In this document: positions 18,602 to 27,089 of the stretch, piece after piece
Numbering within the stretch: the stretch's first letter is position 1
Layout: every line of letters starts with the position of its first letter
DNA from: an uncultured Alistipes sp.
Lineage (GTDB): Bacteria; Bacteroidota; Bacteroidia; Bacteroidales; Rikenellaceae
Length of the DNA: 64,000 nt
Assembly (NCBI GenBank): GCA_947623305.1
Contig: CANQGQ010000004.1
Coordinates: 91,214-155,213 of the forward strand
Direction: 5' to 3'
Made by a program: the position numbers and the translations under genes
Notes under the pieces: model-generated
The model's input: only the letters and a program-made list of their open reading frames with translations
Database searches by the model: none
Told to the model about the DNA's origin: nothing

Positions 18602-19324
18602 ATGGAGATGCACCTGTTGCGACAACGCCTATCGGCACTCGGCGACCCCGATTACCGCCGGTTCAGCGCGGGCCTGCTGCCCGGTGTGGAGGGGATTCTC
18701 GGCGTGCGGATGCCGCAGTTGCGGAAACTGGCCCGCGAGCTGCTTCGCGGAGATTGGCGGAAGTGGCTGGCCGAAATCGAAGCGACGGACACGGTCTGCT
18801 ACGAAGAGCGCATGCTCCAAGGGCTGGTCATCAGTCTGGCACCCTGCCCGATCGAGGAACGGCTGGCCTACACGGCCCGCTTCGTCCCCCGCATCGACAA
18901 CTGGGCCGTGTGCGACGCATTCTGCCGGAAACTGCGACCCGACGAACGGAAGGCCGTCTGGCAATTCATCCAACCCTATTTTCGATCCGATGCGCCCTAC
19001 GACCTGCGGTTCGCAGCGGTCATGTCGTTGCAGAATTTCACCGATCCGGAACATATAGAGGCGTTGTTGCGGCTGCTGGGCGACATTCGGCACGAAGCCT
19101 ACTACGTCCGGATGGGGGTGGCCTGGGCGGTGGCGGAATGCTATTCGGACGCACCCGAACGCACCTGCGAATGGCTGACGAACGACTGTCCACTCGACGA
19201 CCGCACCTACGACAAAGCCCTGCAAAAAATCATCGAATCGCGTCGGACCGCCGATTCCGTCCGGCAGCGGTTTCGGGCAATGAAACGCCGAAGCCGCGAC
19301 GCACGCTTGCGACCGGCGAAATAA
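18602..19324 (+). CDS. DNA alkylation repair protein, AlkD-like
   Basis: 240 residues, predicted all-helical HEAT-like repeats. GVRMPQLRKLAREL, EERMLQGLVI, IDNWAVCDAFC and YDLRFAAVMSLQNF match the AlkD family, whose members excise bulky or cationic alkylated bases without flipping them. The W in NWAVCD and the D in the same segment correspond to functionally important positions of the family. An adjacent ATG at 18608 is a possible alternative start. It stands alone between the divergent AsmA-like gene and the GT2 gene. Confidence 0.85.
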   Translation: MEMHLLRQRLSALGDPDYRRFSAGLLPGVEGILGVRMPQLRKLARELLRGDWRKWLAEIEATDTVCYEERMLQGLVISLAPCPIEERLAYTARFVPRIDNWAVCDAFCRKLRPDERKAVWQFIQPYFRSDAPYDLRFAAVMSLQNFTDPEHIEALLRLLGDIRHEAYYVRMGVAWAVAECYSDAPERTCEWLTNDCPLDDRTYDKALQKIIESRRTADSVRQRFRAMKRRSRDARLRPAK

Positions 19325-19366
19325 AATCGTAACTTTTTTCCTATCGGACAATACAAAAACAGCCTT

Positions 19367-20107
19367 ATGCATAAACTGGTAATCATTCCGACCTACAACG
19401 AGCGGGAAAACATCGCAGCCATGATCGACAAGGTGCTCTCATTGGACGCCTCTTTCGATCTGCTCATCATCGACGACGGGTCGCCCGACGGTACGGCCGA
19501 TCTCGTTCGCGAACGGCAGAAATCGGTACCCGAAAGGCTCCACCTACTGGAACGCGCCGGCAAACAGGGGCTCGGCACGGCCTATCTGACGGGATTCCGT
19601 TGGGGGCTCGAACACGGCTACGACTCCCTCTGCGAAATGGACTGCGACTTCTCGCACGATCCGGAAGATCTGCCGCGGCTGCATGCGGCCATCGCCGACG
19701 GCTGCGACGTGGCGATCGGTTCGCGTTACGTCGAAGGGGTGAACGTGGTCAACTGGCCCATGTCGCGTCTGCTGATCTCCTATTTCGCCTCGAAATACGT
19801 ACGCCTCATCACCGGAATGCCCCTGCACGACGCGACGGCCGGATTCGTCTGCTACTCGCGGCGGGCGCTGGAGACGATCGACCTGGATGCCGTCCGGATG
19901 AAAGGCTACGGATTCCAGATCGAAATGAAATATTCGGCCTGGCGCCTGGGGCTGAAACTCCGCGAGCTGTCGATCATCTTCACCGAACGTCGCGAAGGCA
20001 CTTCGAAAATGTCGGGCAACATCTTCGGCGAAGCGTTTTTCGGCGTATTGGCACTCCCCTTCCGCAAAATCCGCGCGCGCGGAAAAAGCGACAAACCGAA
20101 CAAATAA
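19367..20107 (+). CDS. Glycosyltransferase family 2, polyprenol monophosphomannose synthase-like
   Basis: 246 residues. It starts with the GT-A fold signature LVIIPTYNERENI and continues with IIDDGSPDGTADLV, the metal-binding EMDCDFSHDPED (D-x-D) and GSRYVEGVNVVNWP, which fit the Dpm1-like soluble mannosyltransferases that load mannose onto a polyprenyl phosphate. No C-terminal membrane segments are present. A weak TAACTTTT box lies about 35 nt upstream. Donor and acceptor are inferred from family only. Confidence 0.85.
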   Translation: MHKLVIIPTYNERENIAAMIDKVLSLDASFDLLIIDDGSPDGTADLVRERQKSVPERLHLLERAGKQGLGTAYLTGFRWGLEHGYDSLCEMDCDFSHDPEDLPRLHAAIADGCDVAIGSRYVEGVNVVNWPMSRLLISYFASKYVRLITGMPLHDATAGFVCYSRRALETIDLDAVRMKGYGFQIEMKYSAWRLGLKLRELSIIFTERREGTSKMSGNIFGEAFFGVLALPFRKIRARGKSDKPNK

Positions 20108-20187
20108 TACGACCACGACAACAATCCGAAAACGACGATTCCGGAGGGTTCGCCCGTCCGGAATTTCATTTTCTAACTTAATTTACC

Positions 20188-20195
20188 TATCTTTG
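20188..20195 (+). promoter_or_regulatory. -7 promoter element for ABC transporter gene
   Basis: TATCTTTG is an exact match to the Bacteroidota -7 consensus, 34 bp ahead of the ABC transporter start. No clear -33 TTTG was found at the ideal spacing. Confidence 0.55.
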
Positions 20196-20229
20196 GACGT
20201 TTATTGACAAAATCAACCCTCTTTTCGGC

Positions 20230-22065
20230 ATGTTCAAGACCTACCTGCGACTGTTAAGTTTCGCCCGCCCCATCAGCAGATACACCATACCCTACTTTTT
20301 CTATTCGGCGTTTTATGCGCTGTTCAATTCGCTCATCTTTCTGCTGATCATCCCGACCCTCAACACACTGTTCGACGCCAACAACTCGTTGAACCAATAT
20401 GTCGAAACATTGCCGCCGTTCGAGCCCAGCAAAGAGTATCTGACCGCGCTTTTCAATTACGCCTATTCGCACATCTTCAGCCAATACAATTCGCGCAACG
20501 TATTGATCTTGCTGGCAGGCCTCACCATCGCCATCAGCCTGCTCAGCAACCTGTTCCGCTATTTGGGTTCATGGACGGTCGAAAACATGCGCACGCGAAC
20601 CCTACAACGTATGCGCGACGAGATGTTCGTCCGGGTCGTGGACATGCACGTGGGCTACTTCAGCGACCAGCGCAAGGGCGACATCATTTCGAAAATCACG
20701 TCGGACGTCAGCGTCGTGCAGTTCTGCATCACCAACACGCTGCAAGTGGCTTTCCGCGAGCCGTTCCAGATTATCGGCTACTTGGTCATGATGGTCGCCA
20801 TCTCGTGGGAACTGGCCGTCTTTTCGGTGCTCTTTCTGCCCATCGTGGCGCTGCTGATCGGCAGCATCGTGAAACGCCTGCGCCATCCGGCCCGCACGAG
20901 CCAGAAACGATTGGGCGAAATGGTCGCGACGCTCGAAGAATCGCTGTCGGGCATCAAGGTCATCAAAAGCTATAACGCCGTCTCCTACATCAAAAAGAAA
21001 TTCTTCGACATCAATGCCGATCTCTCCCGACTGACCCTTTCGATGGCCCGCCGGCAGCAACTGGCCTCACCGATGAGCGAATTTCTCGGGATCACGGCCG
21101 TGGGCGTCGTGCTGGTGTTCGGCGGCTCGCTCGTGATGAACGGTTCGCTCGATGCGGGCGGCTTCATCGCCTTCATCGCCATGTTCTCGCAAATCACCCG
21201 TCCGGTACGCACGTTCATCGACCAGTTCGCGACGATCAACCAGGGCATCGCCGCCGGCGAACGCATCTTCACGATCATCGACACGGCGAGCGAAATCCAG
21301 GACAAGCCCGATGCCGTGGAGCTGACCGGATTGAAAGACAAAATCGAGTTCCGCGACGTCCACTTCTCCTACGACGGTTCACGCGAAGTCATCAACGGCA
21401 TCTCGTTCGAAATCAAGTGCGGACAGACCGTTGCATTGGTCGGGCCCTCGGGCGGAGGCAAATCGACGTTGAGCGAACTGCTGCCCCGTTTCTATGATCC
21501 GACGGCCGGAGATATTCTCATCGACGGCGTATCGTTGCGCGACTACAAACAGGACAGCCTCCGCGCCCACATAAGCGTCGTTTCGCAGGACACGGTGCTG
21601 TTCAACGACACCATTGCGGCTAACATCGCCATGGGAAAACGAAACGCCACGCAAGAAGAGATTGCGGAGGCAGCCCGCATCGCCAATGCCGACACGTTCA
21701 TCAACGAATGTCCCGACGGTTATGCGACCAGCATCGGCGATCACGGTTCGAAACTTTCGGGCGGACAGCGCCAACGGCTCTCCATCGCACGGGCCATTCT
21801 GAAGAATCCGGACATTCTGATTCTCGACGAAGCGACTTCGGCACTCGATACGGAGAGCGAAAAACTCGTACAGGATGCTCTCAACAAACTGCTGTCGGGC
21901 AATCGCACGTCGGTGGTCATCGCCCACCGGCTGTCGACCATCTACAATGCCGACCGAATCATCGTCATCGACCACGGCAAAATCGCCGAACAAGGCACGC
22001 ACGCCGAATTGCTGGCGAAAAACGGCATCTATGCGAAATTGATCGAAATGCAATCCTTCGACTGA
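20230..22065 (+). CDS. ABC exporter, MsbA-like (fused permease and ATPase)
   Basis: 611 residues. The N-terminal type IV exporter domain has about six membrane helices. The C-terminal nucleotide-binding domain has Walker A GPSGGGKST, signature LSGGQRQRLSIARA, Walker B ILILDEATSALD and H-loop VIAHRLST. The length and the single-chain half-transporter layout fit lipid A flippases or multidrug exporters. It is 6 bp ahead of the acetyltransferase gene, so the two are probably co-transcribed. Substrate not determined. Confidence 0.9.
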   Translation: MFKTYLRLLSFARPISRYTIPYFFYSAFYALFNSLIFLLIIPTLNTLFDANNSLNQYVETLPPFEPSKEYLTALFNYAYSHIFSQYNSRNVLILLAGLTIAISLLSNLFRYLGSWTVENMRTRTLQRMRDEMFVRVVDMHVGYFSDQRKGDIISKITSDVSVVQFCITNTLQVAFREPFQIIGYLVMMVAISWELAVFSVLFLPIVALLIGSIVKRLRHPARTSQKRLGEMVATLEESLSGIKVIKSYNAVSYIKKKFFDINADLSRLTLSMARRQQLASPMSEFLGITAVGVVLVFGGSLVMNGSLDAGGFIAFIAMFSQITRPVRTFIDQFATINQGIAAGERIFTIIDTASEIQDKPDAVELTGLKDKIEFRDVHFSYDGSREVINGISFEIKCGQTVALVGPSGGGKSTLSELLPRFYDPTAGDILIDGVSLRDYKQDSLRAHISVVSQDTVLFNDTIAANIAMGKRNATQEEIAEAARIANADTFINECPDGYATSIGDHGSKLSGGQRQRLSIARAILKNPDILILDEATSALDTESEKLVQDALNKLLSGNRTSVVIAHRLSTIYNADRIIVIDHGKIAEQGTHAELLAKNGIYAKLIEMQSFD

Positions 22066-22071
22066 CGCCCC

Positions 22072-22617
22072 ATGACCGAACGCGAAAAAATGACCCGGGG
22101 CGAGTGGTTCGACCCGAAAGACGAAGAGCTGACCGCCGCCCGATTGCAGGCCACGCGCCTGATGCACCGATTCAATGTCGAACACGACGACCACGGCCCG
22201 GCCTACCGGCGAACGATGATCGAATTATGTCCGGACTGCCACGGATTCATCCGTGCGCCGTTCTATTGCGACTACGGGTTCAACATCCATATCGGCAAAG
22301 GGGCGTTCGTCAATTTCGACTGCGTATTCCTGGATCTCGCGCCCATCCGCATCGGCGACCGCACGATGTTGGGGCCGAAAGTGCAACTGCTCACGGCTCA
22401 TCATCCGTTCGATGCCGAAGAACGAGCCACCGGAAAAGAGGCCGGACGGCCGATCGTCATCGGAGACGACTGTTGGTTGGGCGGCGGCGTCATCGTCTGC
22501 CCGGGCGTTACCATCGGCGACCGTTCGATCATCGGCGCAGGTGCCGTCGTTACGCACGATATTCCGTCCGACACGATCGCCGCTGGCAATCCGGCCCGCA
22601 TCATCCGGAAATTGTAA
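22072..22617 (+). CDS. Sugar O-acetyltransferase, maltose/NodL-type hexapeptide protein
   Basis: 181 residues. The N-terminal segment MTRGEWFDPKDEELTAARLQ is the usual Maa/LacA/NodL start (E-x-L-x-x-x-R). A left-handed beta-helix of hexapeptide repeats follows (IHIGKGAFVNFDCVFLDLAPIRIG), with the catalytic-His region LLTAHHPFD and the C-terminal AGNPARIIRKL. It would transfer acetyl from acetyl-CoA to a sugar. It is co-directional with, and 6 bp after, the ABC exporter. Confidence 0.9.
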   Translation: MTEREKMTRGEWFDPKDEELTAARLQATRLMHRFNVEHDDHGPAYRRTMIELCPDCHGFIRAPFYCDYGFNIHIGKGAFVNFDCVFLDLAPIRIGDRTMLGPKVQLLTAHHPFDAEERATGKEAGRPIVIGDDCWLGGGVIVCPGVTIGDRSIIGAGAVVTHDIPSDTIAAGNPARIIRKL

Positions 22618-22743
22618 TCTGCTTGCAAACTGCGAAAGTTCGCAAGCATGCCCCGCAGACCGCATTTCCAATCGGCCACGATGGCTAATGGAACCAATCG
22701 TTTTACATTTCGGAACGATTTTGCGGATCGCCGTAAAAATTTC

Positions 22744-22824
22744 TATCTTTGGCGCACCGAAGATACTCCGGCTCGGCAATGCTCAAATAAATTTGGCATT
22801 GCGCTCGGCTTTTTCGTATCTTTG
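22744..22824 (+). repeat. Promoter-linked hairpin repeat upstream of ileS
   Basis: One unit: TATCTTTGGCGCACCGAAGA, then TACTCCGGCTCGG, a hairpin with arms GCAATGC and GCATTGC, then CGGCTTTTTCGTATCTTTG. The final TATCTTTG (22817-22824) is a -7 element, and TTTG sits 21 bp upstream of it, so the repeat supplies the ileS promoter. The start codon is at 22861. Confidence 0.75.
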
Positions 22825-22860
22825 CATCGTTTCTTCTGCTAATAACAAAATTACCGAAAT

Positions 22861-25800
22861 ATGAAATTCAAAGAGTACAAAGGTCTCGATCTGGCCGGAT
22901 TAGCCGCAGAGGTTCTCCGGAAATGGGATGCGGACGACACGTTCCACAAAAGCATCTCCACCCGCGAAGGGCATCCTACGTTCGTATTCTATGAAGGCCC
23001 CCCGTCGGCGAACGGCATGCCGGGCATCCACCATGTGATGGCCCGCACCATCAAGGACACGTTCTGCCGCTACAAGACGCAGCGCGGATTCCTCGTACAC
23101 CGCAAGGCGGGATGGGATACCCACGGTCTGCCGGTAGAACTGGGGGTCGAAAAAAAGTTGGGCATCACCAAAGAGGACATCGGCAAGAAGATCACGATCG
23201 AAGCCTACAACCGCACTTGCCGCGAGGCGGTGATGGAATTCACGGGCATCTGGGAAGACCTGACCCGCAAAATGGGGTATTGGGTCAACATGGATGATCC
23301 TTACATTACCTACGACAACAAATACATTGAAACCCTGTGGTGGCTCTTGAAGCAACTCTACGACAAAGGATTGCTCTACAAAGGCTATACCATTCAACCC
23401 TATTCGCCGGTAGCCGGCACGGGCCTCTCGACCCACGAGCTGAACCAACCCGGATGCTATCGCGATGTGAAAGACACGACCTGCACGGCCCAATTCCGCA
23501 TCATCCGCAACGCTGAGAGCGAAAAGATCTTCGACGGAGTGGAGGGCGCGCTCTATTTTCTGGCATGGACGACCACGCCGTGGACATTGCCGTCGAACAC
23601 GGCATTGGCCGTGGGCCCGACGATCGAATACGTCAAAATCAAATGCCGCAATCCCTATACGGACGCACCTCAAACCGTCATCATGGCGCGCGACCTCGTG
23701 CCGTCCTACTTCACCAAAAAGATGGAGGGCACCTACGAACTGACGGGCGAAAGCTGGAAAGGTTCGGAATTAGCCGGCATCCGCTACGAACAGTTGATTC
23801 CGTGGGTCAAGCCGATGGCAGAGTACGGCGATGCGTTCCGAGTCATCACGGGCGACTACGTTACGACCTCCGACGGTACGGGCATCGTCCACATCGCACC
23901 GACGTTCGGTGCGGACGACGACCGCGTGGCGAAAGCGGCCGGCATCGCGCCGCTCTTCATGATTGACAAGGCGGGCAAAACCCAACCGATGGTCGATCGA
24001 CAGGGCAAATTCTTCCTGCTCGACGAGCTCGACCCCGAATTCGTCAAAAACTGTGTCGATACCGAAAAATACGGTGAATATGCGGGCCGATACGTCAAGA
24101 ATGCCTACGACGAACGGCTGACCGATGCCGATGCGACGCTCGACATCGACCTGTCGGTCCTACTCAAGGCAGCCGGTTTGGCCTTCAAAATCGAAAAGCA
24201 TACCCACTCCTATCCCCACTGCTGGCGCACGGACAAACCGGTGCTCTACTACCCGCTCGATTCGTGGTTCATCCGCACGACGGCCCTGCGCGACCGGCTC
24301 ATCGAACTGAACAAAACCATCCGCTGGCGTCCGGAGTCGACCGGATCGGGACGATTCGGCAAGTGGCTCGAAGGGTTGGTGGATTGGAATCTTTCGCGTT
24401 CGCGCTTTTGGGGCACCCCGTTGCCGATCTGGGCGACGGAAGACCACAGCGAACTGAAGTGCATCGGTTCCATCGAGGAGCTGATCGCCGAAATCGAACG
24501 CTCGGTAGCGGCGGGATTCATGAAGGAGAACCCCTACAAGAATTTCCGCGTCGGCGATATGTCGAAAGAGAACTATTCGACCGACCGCATCGACCTGCAC
24601 AGGCCCTACGTCGACCAGATCGTGCTCGTATCATCGAAAGGCGAAGCGATGCACCGCGAGCCCGATCTGATCGACGTTTGGTTCGATTCGGGAGCCATGC
24701 CTTATGCGCAAATCCACTATCCGTTCGAAAACAAGGAGGCGCTGGACAACCGGAAGGTCTATCCCGCCGACTTTATCAACGAAGGAGTCGACCAAACCCG
24801 CGGCTGGTTCTTCACGCTGCACACCATCGCAACGATGCTGTTCGACAGCGTAGCATTCAAGAACGTGATTTCGAGCGGCTTGGTACTCGACAAGAACGGC
24901 AACAAGATGTCGAAGCGATTGGGCAACGCCGTCGATCCGTTCAAGGTGCTGGCGGACTACGGGCCCGACGCGACCCGCTGGTACATGCTCACCAACTCGC
25001 AGCCTTGGGACAATCTGAAATTCGACACCGACGGGGTGGACGAAGTGCGCCGCAAGTTCTTCGGAACGCTCTACAACACCTATTCGTTCTTCGCACTCTA
25101 CGCCAACGTCGACGGATTCACGGGTCGCGAAGCGGAGGTTCCGATGGAGCGACGGCCGGAAATCGACCGGTGGATTCTTTCGTTGCTCAACACGTTAGTG
25201 AAAGAGGTCATCGAATCGCTCGAAAATTACGATCCGACCCCGGCTGCTCGGGCTATCCAGGACTTCGTATGCGAAAACCTGTCGAACTGGTACGTCCGCT
25301 TGAATCGCAAACGCTTCTGGGGCGGCGATCTGACCGAAGACAAACTGGCAGCTTATCAGACGCTCTATACCTGTCTGGAAACGGTATCGCTGCTCGCGGC
25401 GCCGTTCGCACCGTTCATCTGCGACCGCATTTTCACGGATTTGAATGCCGTGAGCGGACGCCACACGGAGTGTTCGGTACACCTGGCCGACTACCCCGCA
25501 GCCGACGAAAGCCGAATCGACGCCCGTTTGGAAGAACGCATGCAACTGGCCCAGCAACTTTCGTCGATGGTGCTGGCTCTGCGCCGCAAGGTATCCATCA
25601 AGGTGCGCCAGCCGCTGACGAAGATCGTCGTTCCGGTACTCGACGCAACGATGGCCGAACGCCTCTCGGCTGTGCAGGATCTGATTCTGAACGAAGTAAA
25701 CGTCAAACAATTGGAGCTGATCGAGGATACGACGGGCGTAATCACCAAACATATCAAGCCCAACTTCAAGACGCTCGGCCCCCGCTACGGCAAATACATG

Positions 25801-26271
25801 AAACAGATTGCGGCGATGACGGCAGAGTTCACGCAAGAACGCATCGCGCAGATCGAGCAGTCGGAGCAAACGGAACTCGAAATCGACGGCCAACGGATTC
25901 TCGTAACGCCGGCCGACTTCGAAATCACGTCGGAAGACATGCCCGGATGGCTCGTGGCGACGGAGGGCAAACTGACCGTGGCGCTGGACATCACGGTAAC
26001 GGACGAACTCCGGGCCGAAGGCGTGGCACGCGAGTTGATAAACCGCATCCAGAACATCCGCAAAGAGGCGGATTTCGCCGTAACGGACAAGATCAAGGTC
26101 GAAATCGAACAAAAGCCGCTGGTTGCAGCGGCGCTGGCGCACTACGCCGACTACATCGCCTCGCAGACGCTCGCCGTAGAGGTAAACGGCGCCGAAACGC
26201 CTGCAGGTGCGATCGTAACGAATTCGGACATCGACGACGAACCGATCCGGATCGGCGTTACGCGGGTATAG
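22861..26271 (+). CDS. ileS: Isoleucyl-tRNA synthetase, type 2, with GIHH signature
   Basis: 1136 residues, full length. Class I signature region EGPPSANGMPGIHHVMA (residues 45-61) reads G55-I-H-H58 instead of the canonical H-x-G-H; the second signature is K682-M-S-K-R686. The editing domain carries WTTTPWTLPSN. The C-terminus lacks the zinc-finger tail of type 1 enzymes, so it belongs with the IleRS2 group. IleRS2 enzymes are less sensitive to mupirocin, and the swapped GxHH motif has been linked to very strong resistance. Promoter supplied by the upstream repeat. Confidence 0.97.
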   Translation: MKFKEYKGLDLAGLAAEVLRKWDADDTFHKSISTREGHPTFVFYEGPPSANGMPGIHHVMARTIKDTFCRYKTQRGFLVHRKAGWDTHGLPVELGVEKKLGITKEDIGKKITIEAYNRTCREAVMEFTGIWEDLTRKMGYWVNMDDPYITYDNKYIETLWWLLKQLYDKGLLYKGYTIQPYSPVAGTGLSTHELNQPGCYRDVKDTTCTAQFRIIRNAESEKIFDGVEGALYFLAWTTTPWTLPSNTALAVGPTIEYVKIKCRNPYTDAPQTVIMARDLVPSYFTKKMEGTYELTGESWKGSELAGIRYEQLIPWVKPMAEYGDAFRVITGDYVTTSDGTGIVHIAPTFGADDDRVAKAAGIAPLFMIDKAGKTQPMVDRQGKFFLLDELDPEFVKNCVDTEKYGEYAGRYVKNAYDERLTDADATLDIDLSVLLKAAGLAFKIEKHTHSYPHCWRTDKPVLYYPLDSWFIRTTALRDRLIELNKTIRWRPESTGSGRFGKWLEGLVDWNLSRSRFWGTPLPIWATEDHSELKCIGSIEELIAEIERSVAAGFMKENPYKNFRVGDMSKENYSTDRIDLHRPYVDQIVLVSSKGEAMHREPDLIDVWFDSGAMPYAQIHYPFENKEALDNRKVYPADFINEGVDQTRGWFFTLHTIATMLFDSVAFKNVISSGLVLDKNGNKMSKRLGNAVDPFKVLADYGPDATRWYMLTNSQPWDNLKFDTDGVDEVRRKFFGTLYNTYSFFALYANVDGFTGREAEVPMERRPEIDRWILSLLNTLVKEVIESLENYDPTPAARAIQDFVCENLSNWYVRLNRKRFWGGDLTEDKLAAYQTLYTCLETVSLLAAPFAPFICDRIFTDLNAVSGRHTECSVHLADYPAADESRIDARLEERMQLAQQLSSMVLALRRKVSIKVRQPLTKIVVPVLDATMAERLSAVQDLILNEVNVKQLELIEDTTGVITKHIKPNFKTLGPRYGKYMKQIAAMTAEFTQERIAQIEQSEQTELEIDGQRILVTPADFEITSEDMPGWLVATEGKLTVALDITVTDELRAEGVARELINRIQNIRKEADFAVTDKIKVEIEQKPLVAAALAHYADYIASQTLAVEVNGAETPAGAIVTNSDIDDEPIRIGVTRV

Positions 26272-26351
26272 TTCCGGATTGCACGGATTATATTTGGCGA
26301 TTTCGGAAATAATAGCTAATTTTACGTTCGAACCTAAAAACGGACAACCCT

Positions 26352-26732
26352 ATGGCAGAGGAAAAGACCCGATACAGCGACGAGGAACTCGAAGAGTTCA
26401 AACAACTCATATTGAAGAAGTTGGAATCCGCCCGTGCGGATTATGAGCTGTTGCGTGCCACCATCACCCATACGGAAGGCAACGACACCGAAGATACGTC
26501 GCCGACCTACAAGGTGCTCGAGGAGGGCGCTTCCACACTCTCGAAAGAGGAGAACGGCCGATTGGCAACGCATCAGATGAAATTCATCCGGAATCTGGAG
26601 ATGGCGCTCGTACGGATCGAAAACAAGACCTACGGCATCTGCAAAACCACGGGCAAACTGATTCCGAAAGAGCGGTTGATGAAGGTTCCGCACGCCACCG
26701 AGTGCATCGAAGCCAAGGAGGGACGCAAATAA
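26352..26732 (+). CDS. TraR/DksA-family protein with degenerate zinc finger
   Basis: 126 residues. The N-terminal half is a helical coiled coil (about 9-92). The C-terminal half matches the DksA zinc-ribbon segment but keeps only two of four cysteines: C97-x2-T100 and C118-x2-A121 around GKLIPKERLMKVPHA. DksA relatives bind the RNA polymerase secondary channel and modulate initiation with ppGpp. The reduced cysteine set suggests a metal-poor or metal-free fold, as in other Bacteroidota members. It follows ileS by 80 bp; a hairpin terminator lies downstream. Confidence 0.85.
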   Translation: MAEEKTRYSDEELEEFKQLILKKLESARADYELLRATITHTEGNDTEDTSPTYKVLEEGASTLSKEENGRLATHQMKFIRNLEMALVRIENKTYGICKTTGKLIPKERLMKVPHATECIEAKEGRK

Positions 26733-26884
26733 GTGCCGACGGCAGGCAAAAAACGAACAAGCGAGCACAGAGAGGGAAAAAGTACGGAAACAGCCAAAAG
26801 AGAGAGACGGTGGTGAGCATTGCCTTTCGGCATTTGAAATCGCACTGTTCCGAAGCAGGCGAAAGAGTCGTTCCATGAACAATC

Positions 26885-26912
26885 AGGAGGAGCCAATCGG
26901 CTTCTCCTTTTT
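26885..26912 (+). terminator. Terminator after DksA/TraR-family gene
   Basis: AGGAGGAGCC (26885-26894) pairs with GGCTTCTCCT (26899-26908) with one G-T wobble around the loop AATC; a T-run follows at once. Confidence 0.75.
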
Positions 26913-27076
26913 CATCAATCCACCCATCGGGCCACAGCGCCACGAATAGACCGTCGCATCAGGGACCAATCGACTACCGGACCATCGGACGGAAAACAGT
27001 CGGCAAAATGCGAGCGACAGACACGCAGCAAAGGGTTCGCCAAGCATTGCGCATACTTTTTTTGCGAAAAATGCGT

Positions 27077-27084
27077 TATCTTTG
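27077..27084 (+). promoter_or_regulatory. -7 promoter element for BamA-like gene
   Basis: TATCTTTG ends 5 nt before the ATG at 27090, so the transcript would start at about the initiation codon: a leaderless mRNA candidate. Confidence 0.55.
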
Positions 27085-27089
27085 AAACC

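Larger units (their letters stand above)
26733..27089. other. Intergenic region with terminator, no gene recognised
   Basis: The 357-bp spacer contains no convincing small gene and no tRNA-like structure. The recognisable parts are a terminator hairpin at 26885-26912 and the -7 element TATCTTTG at 27077-27084 for the outer-membrane protein. Confidence 0.6.

Noticed and set aside
26733..27089. Possible small gene or tRNA between the DksA-family and BamA-like genes
   Set aside because: Only short frames without homology-like patterns and no cloverleaf or T-loop sequence; a terminator explains the one clear structure.
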